Shown one piece after another: positions 58,129 to 64,000 of a stretch of 64,000 bases of DNA. Position numbers and translations under genes: made by a program. Positions within the stretch are counted from its first letter, which is position 1. The number at the start of each line of letters is the position of its first letter. Source of the stretch: Pseudoalteromonas sp. XMcav2-N (lineage in GTDB: Bacteria; Pseudomonadota; Gammaproteobacteria; Enterobacterales; Alteromonadaceae); NCBI RefSeq assembly GCF_024124545.1, contig NZ_JAMXSF010000001.1, positions 124,001 through 188,000 of the forward strand, written 5' to 3'. The notes under the pieces were generated by a model that saw only the letters and a list, made by a program, of their open reading frames with translations, searched no databases and was not told the origin of the DNA.

Positions 58129-60369
58129 CTAGTTGACCAGTTGCAGAGTGGGCTTATCGGCGAGTTGGGATTTAAGAAATTGCTCAAATTCTGGTGCTGA
58201 TAAAGGCTTAGCATAATAGTAGCCTTGAATGGTCTGGCAATTGAGGCGTTGTAATTGCTGAAGCTGCTGTTCATGCTCAACACCTTCGGCGACTACATGC
58301 AGTCCCAGATTGTGCGCAATGGTGACAATCGAATCGACCATGTTACAGCCACGCTCTGTGTTCATATCATCTACAAAGGCTTTGTCGACTTTCAGGGTAT
58401 TGAGTGGAAATTGCTTCAGATAGGCCAAAGAGGAATAGCCGGTGCCAAAGTCGTCCATTGCCAGGTGGATGCCACGTGAACTCAATGAGCGCATAATTGA
58501 AATTGCTTCTTGTGGATCGTCCATAACCGTACCTTCCGTAATTTCTAGCTCAAGAAAATAAGAAGGAAGTTGATTCTTTTGCAAGATAAGATCTATACGT
58601 GCCGTCAGGTCAGGCAAGCTAAACTGTCTGGCGGATAAGTTGACGGCAACCCGGCCATTAAACAGCCCCTGGTCCACCCAACGTTTTACATCTTTACAGG
58701 CCTTGTCCAACACCACTTCACCAATCTCGACAATCTGACCAGTTTCCTCGGCAATTGGAATGAATAACCCCGGGCTGATTACGCCTTTTTTGGGGGTAAT
58801 GAAGCGCACTAACGCTTCCATGCCCACGAGTGCGCCGGTAGCAATGTCCATTTTGGGCTGATAATACACCACAAAATGATCCTCTTTTAATCCAAAACGC
58901 ATCAGGTTCTCTATTTGCAGCCGCTTAACGGCCTGCTCATTCATAGAGTCATTAAAGAACAGGTAGTGATTACCTTTTTGTTTTGCGTGATACATAGCTG
59001 TATCGGCGTTTTTCAGCAAGATTTCCGGGGTGCTACCATCTTCTGGAAACAGCACAATGCCAACCGAGGAGGTGATCACCAGCTCATGGTTAGCCATTTT
59101 AAATGGCGTTGCAATGACCGCGAGAAACTGTTTCGCGGCTTTGGTAATGGTATGAATGTCGTTAGTACCCGACATCACCAGGGCAAACTCATCGCCGCCA
59201 AGACGGTAAAATGTATCTTGCTGACGACATAGCTTATTGAGTCGCATGGCGAGCTTAGCAAGCAAGCTGTCTCCCAGCTGGTGGCCAAGAGAGTCGTTTA
59301 TCTTTTTAAAGTTATCCAGGTCAAATACCAGCAGGGCGTGGTCGCGTTTCTGATCAACCAGTTTCTTAAGGTTAGTGAAAAATAAGTTCCTGTTTGGCAA
59401 TCCGGTGGTGCGATCCCGGTTAGACAGATTATGCAGCTGTGATTCTGCTTTCTTCCGTTCAGTTAAGTCTGAAAATACAACAACGTAATTGGTAATGTGG
59501 CCGTGGTTATTTTTAATCTCGTCAATCGAAATTTCAATTGGTAGCATAGTACCAGTCTGGTCGTAGAGCTTAAGTTCTTCCTGCCAGTGTTCGCTCTTTT
59601 TTAGTGCCGCTTTTATCTGGCTGATAAACTGGCCGTCGTAACCGGGCAATTTAAATTCTGTATTTATGTATTGTTCACGAACACCACCAAACACCCGAAT
59701 GTAGCTTGGGTTCAAATCAACCAGGCGGAAGTGATCATCGTAGATGGCAATCGCATCGGTCAGAGACTCGACGCATTTGGCAAACAGGTTTAGTCGTTCT
59801 TCTGTGCTCTTTAGGTGGTTGATGTCTCGAATTGTGCCAGTCATACGCAGCGGGTTTAAGTTATCATCTTTTTCAATGATCTTGCCTTTATCCAGTACCC
59901 AGTGATACTGATCCAGGCTGTTTCTGACTCGGTAAGTGGCTTCAAAAAACGCCGTTTTCTCAGCAAAATGTAGCTTAAGTTGTTTTTCTACCAGGGGCAG
60001 GTCGAGAGGGTGTATCAGACTGGCGTTTGGAATGAAGTTTTTGCCTGTTGCGGTATCCATCATGAATTTGTCATTGATACGCACAATTTCACCGCTGTTG
60101 ATGTTCCAGTCCCATAGGGTATCACCGCTGCCTTCTACGGTACTTTTCAGGCGTTGTTCTGAATGCTTAAGCGCACTGAGGGAGTGTTTTGCTTTGCGAT
60201 TTGCAATTACCAGATAGCACAAAGTGACCGCGGTGATGAGTCCCACCACAATCGTTAGCGTCATCTGTGAATTTTGCATTACCTCTAAAGACACGGGTGC
60301 ACTCAAAGTCGGCCAGGTCTGAAGCAACAAAATAGATGTAATTGTTTTTATAATTGTTGTTTTTTTCAT
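58129..60369 (-). CDS. PAS-GGDEF-EAL cyclic-di-GMP protein
   Basis: 746 residues. A signal-like or first hydrophobic segment (about 8-24) and a membrane helix (about 36-56) are followed by two PAS domains (about 70-190 and 195-305), GGDEF (about 315-475) and EAL (about 490-735). The GGDEF site is intact (391-395), with an inhibitory RxxD site (RQQD, 382-385). The EAL site (518-520) and DDFGTGYSSL are intact too. It could make and break cyclic di-GMP in response to a PAS-sensed signal. Net activity cannot be told from sequence. Confidence 0.95.
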   Translation of the reverse strand: MKKTTIIKTITSILLLQTWPTLSAPVSLEVMQNSQMTLTIVVGLITAVTLCYLVIANRKAKHSLSALKHSEQRLKSTVEGSGDTLWDWNINSGEIVRINDKFMMDTATGKNFIPNASLIHPLDLPLVEKQLKLHFAEKTAFFEATYRVRNSLDQYHWVLDKGKIIEKDDNLNPLRMTGTIRDINHLKSTEERLNLFAKCVESLTDAIAIYDDHFRLVDLNPSYIRVFGGVREQYINTEFKLPGYDGQFISQIKAALKKSEHWQEELKLYDQTGTMLPIEISIDEIKNNHGHITNYVVVFSDLTERKKAESQLHNLSNRDRTTGLPNRNLFFTNLKKLVDQKRDHALLVFDLDNFKKINDSLGHQLGDSLLAKLAMRLNKLCRQQDTFYRLGGDEFALVMSGTNDIHTITKAAKQFLAVIATPFKMANHELVITSSVGIVLFPEDGSTPEILLKNADTAMYHAKQKGNHYLFFNDSMNEQAVKRLQIENLMRFGLKEDHFVVYYQPKMDIATGALVGMEALVRFITPKKGVISPGLFIPIAEETGQIVEIGEVVLDKACKDVKRWVDQGLFNGRVAVNLSARQFSLPDLTARIDLILQKNQLPSYFLELEITEGTVMDDPQEAISIMRSLSSRGIHLAMDDFGTGYSSLAYLKQFPLNTLKVDKAFVDDMNTERGCNMVDSIVTIAHNLGLHVVAEGVEHEQQLQQLQRLNCQTIQGYYYAKPLSAPEFEQFLKSQLADKPTLQLVN

Positions 60370-60601
60370 AAGGCTTAAAGAGTCAATTACAATTGCTAAT
60401 CTAATCTAAGCCCTGAGTAGAGTCAAAAAGAATGTCAGAAAAAATCCCTAATTTGGGACCTGCTGCCTCTGCTTGTATAAAATCTATGCGGGAATGTGTG
60501 CTTTAGGCACAGTGTATAGGCCGCTAATCAGATAGTAGCAAAGGTCTGGATTGGCCCGTGTTTCAGGGGGGCGCCACCTTAACGATGGACGCCGCTATTT
60601 A

Positions 60602-63358
60602 TTAGTTACATCTGAGCGTGATTTTTGCAAAATCGCCGGACACCAGTTTTACTATGTATTGTTTCAGTGCCTCAAAGGTCAGGTTATCAAGTGCTTCGAT
60701 GAGTTTGTCTTGCATAGAGAAGGTATGATCATCAGTGCCAATGGCTATCCATAACCGCTGTGAGCGTAACCTCAGATTTTTATCTTTCTCAGCGATTTGG
60801 GCATGTAATGCCGCTTTTATTTGTCTCCATTGCGTGTCTTCATAGTTATCCAGTTGTGACACCAGGTCAGTCAGATAGTGATGATGGCGCTGTAGCAGCG
60901 TTTCGCTGTCATAATTGGAGGACTGCACGTAAAACGCGATCCCCGCGCGGGTATTAAACGGTGCATAACCCGCACCAACCAAGTAGCCAAGCTGTTGCTG
61001 GGTGCGTAGTGACTCAAAGTAATCCTGGCTGACCAGTTGATTGAAGGCCATAATTTTGACCTTGTCATCGACACTACTGGTGGGAGCCTGAATATATTCA
61101 ACAAAGGCGTGCTCAGTGCCAGACTTCTCGATTTCTACTTGCTGATGAGACGAGATCAGGTTGAGTGGTTTTTTCAGGTCGTCCAGGATTTCACTGTAGG
61201 CAAACAGGGCATGGAGTTGCTTCTGCATATCCAGTGCATGATCCAATTGCCAGTTACCATGCATAAAGGCCTTTATGTGAATAGCCTTGAAAAAATTATC
61301 TCGAAACAGGCAAAACTCATTGAAGCTGATATTTTTCAGGGCCTTGGCTAACTGCTCTGGCGTTGGATTCCAGGGCATCAGTTGGGCACCGAGCAGACTA
61401 AATAGCTCGCTGACAGGTTTACTCTTGTTGTGGTTTTTCCAGTGCCGGATCAGTTGCTTTTTATACTCTGCAAAACGGGTAGCACTGATTGGCTGTTTGA
61501 GTAATGCCTCGACCAGTTGCAGCACAAGCTTGAGCTGACTGGCTGACAGACCTGCCGTTTGCAGTGTCAGACCACCCTGGTGAGAGCTCAGGTGATAACT
61601 CAGACCTGCCAATTCGGCGGCATAAAACTGCTCTGCTACACTGTCCATAAACAAATCGGCGAACAGTCGGGTCATCGCCATGCTCTTGTGGCTTTCAACC
61701 GAACACTGGGAATCAATTTCTAGATAAAAATGCCCTTTCGTCACACGAAAGCGCGTATCTTGCTTAAACCAGAAGGCAAATCCTGGCCTGTCTGTTAGCA
61801 GTGTCGGAGTTTTCCGACCGGGTTCAATATCATACAGGCGGTTCTCAAAAGCCAGGTATGGATTTGCAGCAGGCAAGCGCATTTCGGGTAGCGGGATGGT
61901 AATTTGCTCAAGTGTTTGGAGCCACTCTATGTTAATTCGCTCTACCTGATAGGGCGTATTGTACCACTGGGCAACCTTGCGGGTGACATCATTTTCACAG
62001 GTAATATCGGGGTGGATCAGGATCAAGCGCATATTATAAGGAGAGAGTAAATCCATGAGTTCCTCATGCAGCGCATGATTAAATGCACTCATGCAGTAAT
62101 CACCGTACAGAATGTCTTCTTCTTCATAATGATGCATGTTGATACTGAGTGCACTGACCCAGTCAAGTAGTTTACTTTGTTCCTGGTTTTCAAAAGCCAG
62201 TTCAAGCAGGCGTTTCTTGTCTTCGTATAGCGCCGGAAGTAGCGCGATTTGTTCGCGGATAAGGCTGATATACTCGAACAACATCTCAACGATGTCTTCA
62301 TAGTATTCAATGCCATTATCCGTCAGTGCAAAGCTGATATTAAAATCTTTGAAGTTGCTGCCATCTACGCCGCCACCGGCGGACAAAGCATTGATCCAGC
62401 CATTTTTCTTCAAAATGGCGTACAGCGAGCCATCCCCTTCGTAGCCCAGTAAGTGAGCCAGGAAGCTCAGGCTCTTAAATTTATATAGCCTTTCTACATC
62501 CGGCATCGCGAAACTGACAATCAGTTTTTGCATGTGCTTACGTGGCTCTATGTGGAGCAAAAGACCAAGATCTTGCTGGCGATACAGTGGCACCTCAATT
62601 TCTGGTTTGGGCGTGTCACGGCCCTCTAACGGGCTAAAGTAGAGCTTGGCCAGTCGCGCCAGCTCATCCAGAGACTGAGGGCTTGCCAGTACCAGAGTCA
62701 TCCATTGTGCCTGATAATGCGCAGTGAAAAAGGATTCAATCTCTCGTTTGAAGTCACCACTGTGATCAGCCAACGTGTTGTGATTCCCCACAGAGAACTT
62801 AGCAAATGGGTGAGCCGGGTTGACCGTCTCCTTGTGTACCTGAATGATCCGGCGGTTGTCGTCTTTGACTTTCAGATTGAACTCAGAGTCGATGGCATTG
62901 CGCTCATCCTGCAAGGCATCTTCTGTGAACAGTGGAGCGTGAAAGAATTCACTAAATCGATGTAATGCCTGTTCAAACATGGCTGAGCGGCAATCGAAGA
63001 AGTAACAGCTGTGCTCTGTGCCTGTCCATGCATTGCTCTGTCCACCTGCCTGGCTGACAAACTGAGAGAATTCTCCCCTGGCTGGAAAGGTTTGGGTTCC
63101 CAAAAATAACATGTGCTCAACGAAGTGTGCCATGCCTTGACGGCTTTGGGGGTCGTCAAAGTGACCAACATTAATGGCCAATGATGCAGCGGCTTTGGTG
63201 CTTGATGTATCTTCTACCAAGAGTATTTTAAGACCATTGTCCAGTGTCAGGTGACGATAATTTCTTTTATCATTATTACTCAGTTTCAATTGTGTGCCGC
63301 CGATATAATGGTTAGAGACGTGGCTGCTGTTTCCGGGCTGAATGCTGGCAACAGACAC
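60602..63358 (-). CDS. M16 family insulinase-like metalloprotease
   Basis: 918 residues from the GTG at 63358. The start is uncertain: no good ribosome-binding site is seen and the first 25 residues are not conserved-looking; a TTG at 63289 is an alternative. The zinc motif HFVEH (78-82) and the third ligand in ERNAIDSEF (about residue 158) are intact. Four M16 domains are expected as in protease III and insulin-degrading enzyme. No signal peptide is seen, unlike E. coli PtrA, so it may work in the cytoplasm. Confidence 0.93.
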   Translation of the reverse strand: MSVASIQPGNSSHVSNHYIGGTQLKLSNNDKRNYRHLTLDNGLKILLVEDTSSTKAAASLAINVGHFDDPQSRQGMAHFVEHMLFLGTQTFPARGEFSQFVSQAGGQSNAWTGTEHSCYFFDCRSAMFEQALHRFSEFFHAPLFTEDALQDERNAIDSEFNLKVKDDNRRIIQVHKETVNPAHPFAKFSVGNHNTLADHSGDFKREIESFFTAHYQAQWMTLVLASPQSLDELARLAKLYFSPLEGRDTPKPEIEVPLYRQQDLGLLLHIEPRKHMQKLIVSFAMPDVERLYKFKSLSFLAHLLGYEGDGSLYAILKKNGWINALSAGGGVDGSNFKDFNISFALTDNGIEYYEDIVEMLFEYISLIREQIALLPALYEDKKRLLELAFENQEQSKLLDWVSALSINMHHYEEEDILYGDYCMSAFNHALHEELMDLLSPYNMRLILIHPDITCENDVTRKVAQWYNTPYQVERINIEWLQTLEQITIPLPEMRLPAANPYLAFENRLYDIEPGRKTPTLLTDRPGFAFWFKQDTRFRVTKGHFYLEIDSQCSVESHKSMAMTRLFADLFMDSVAEQFYAAELAGLSYHLSSHQGGLTLQTAGLSASQLKLVLQLVEALLKQPISATRFAEYKKQLIRHWKNHNKSKPVSELFSLLGAQLMPWNPTPEQLAKALKNISFNEFCLFRDNFFKAIHIKAFMHGNWQLDHALDMQKQLHALFAYSEILDDLKKPLNLISSHQQVEIEKSGTEHAFVEYIQAPTSSVDDKVKIMAFNQLVSQDYFESLRTQQQLGYLVGAGYAPFNTRAGIAFYVQSSNYDSETLLQRHHHYLTDLVSQLDNYEDTQWRQIKAALHAQIAEKDKNLRLRSQRLWIAIGTDDHTFSMQDKLIEALDNLTFEALKQYIVKLVSGDFAKITLRCN

Positions 63359-63502
63359 TCTGGGTCGTTGCGATAGCTGGTCACCTCTGAATTAGCCTGT
63401 ATTTTAAACTTAAGGTTTAGGTGCTTTTGTTTTAATATAGCGGACAATTTGGGGCAATAGCTACTGGTTGTCTTTAATTTTCTTGCCAACTTTCGGAGTG
63501 CT

Positions 63503-63970
63503 ATGAAAACAATTCTGATCATGCGCCATGGCGAAGCGGGCCCTATGCAGGCCAATGATGCAGCCAGAACGCTGACACCACGCGGAATGACTCAGTCTGC
63601 AGCGATGGGACAGTGGCTAAGTGAGCACTTTCCTCCCCAGGCTGCCCTGGTTAGCCCCTATGTCAGGGCACAACAGACAGCACAGGGAGTGTTGCAGTAC
63701 AACTCTGTGTCTTTTGAACAAACGTGCCATGATATTGTGCCCAGTGGTAATGCTGCAGTGGCTGTCGATTACCTGGAAACTTTGATCAGTATGCATGACA
63801 CGCTGGATACCTGGCTGGTTGTGGCACATATGCCTATTGTCAGTTATCTGGTCGATCAACTGGTACCGGGTGAAATGCCAATATTTCCAACGGCTGCGGT
63901 CGCTGTGATCCAATATAACCCCGATACGCTTAAAAGCGAGTTACTCCAGCTGGCCACACCACCGAACTAG
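63503..63970 (+). CDS. sixA: Phosphohistidine phosphatase SixA
   Basis: 155 residues. Histidine-phosphatase fold with the catalytic RHGEAGPMQ at residues 8-16, a second Arg in SPYVRAQQTA and the C-terminal His in VVAHMPIVSYL. SixA removes phosphate from His residues, including those of nitrogen-related phosphotransferase proteins in E. coli. CGGAG lies six bases before the ATG. It is divergent from the M16 gene and the last complete gene of the window. Confidence 0.95.
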   Translation: MKTILIMRHGEAGPMQANDAARTLTPRGMTQSAAMGQWLSEHFPPQAALVSPYVRAQQTAQGVLQYNSVSFEQTCHDIVPSGNAAVAVDYLETLISMHDTLDTWLVVAHMPIVSYLVDQLVPGEMPIFPTAAVAVIQYNPDTLKSELLQLATPPN

Positions 63971-64000
63971 ACCAGCACAGAGTGTAAGTAAGTTGACTTT

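Noticed and set aside
60550..60600. Terminator after the M16 protease gene
   Set aside because: An imperfect seven-base-pair stem with a bulge is present on the minus strand but no T-run follows.

Overview
The window looks like a chromosomal segment of a marine gammaproteobacterium of the Alteromonadales, most likely Pseudoalteromonas or a close relative. This is inferred from the protein sequences, from housekeeping gene order, from the LodA/LodB-type oxidase pair and from two copies of a short inverted-repeat element starting ATACCAATTT. No tRNA, rRNA, CRISPR array, prophage or complete transposase gene was seen. Most of the window is core genome; the lineage-specific material is at 0.7-9.3 kb, 33.8-38.4 kb, 49.8-50.0 kb and 54.6-58.1 kb.

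Layout. 1-662: start of a fold-type III PLP decarboxylase (ornithine decarboxylase-like) with a structured leader. 1374-2156: a secreted protein with two Cys-pair repeats. 2223-6499: a two-gene operon of a very large catalase-like/LodA-like quinoprotein fusion and its LodB-like flavoprotein. 6815-7830: two unfamiliar genes, one made almost wholly of 13-residue Asp/Gly calcium-binding-type repeats. 8370-9218: a secreted PD40 propeller protein. 9559-22258 (all minus): the conserved cluster leuS-lptE-holA-nadD-rsfS-rlmH-mrdA-rodA-rlpA-dacA-ybeD-lipB-lipA (tRNA charging, LPS export, replication, NAD, ribosome maturation, cell elongation, lipoylation). 22468-25917: ybeL-type zinc-ribbon protein, a Lon-family protease and a membrane-anchored FKBP.

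26131-30137: ygiM, ygiF, a START-like protein and an HDOD protein. 30201-33708: metK, with a MetJ-type operator, divergent from transketolase. 33917-38157: two unfamiliar envelope proteins and a coupled pair encoding a RimK-family ATP-grasp enzyme and a GNAT/peptidase C39 fusion. 38442-47133 (all minus): a chemoreceptor, then apaH-apaG-rsmA-pdxA-surA-lptD. 47231-49792: amgK-murU (peptidoglycan sugar recycling) and djlA, whose 3' end is repeated in tandem. 50040-54656: DUF3530 protein, DUF368 (PopT-type) protein, nhaD and pfkA. 54736-60369: a collagen-like/choice-of-anchor I lipoprotein, a YjbR-type protein, a gene-poor stretch with a possible small membrane protein, and a PAS-GGDEF-EAL protein. 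60602-63970: M16 protease and SixA phosphatase.

The strongest candidates for unusual biology are the catalase-like/LodA-like fusion with its LodB partner, the ATP-grasp plus GNAT-C39 module, the Asp/Gly 13-mer repeat protein with its partner, the possible leader peptide upstream of the decarboxylase, the long inverted repeat that covers part of the pfkA ribosome-binding site, and the 81-bp repeats copied from the end of djlA. All calls come from reading the sequence without database searches.
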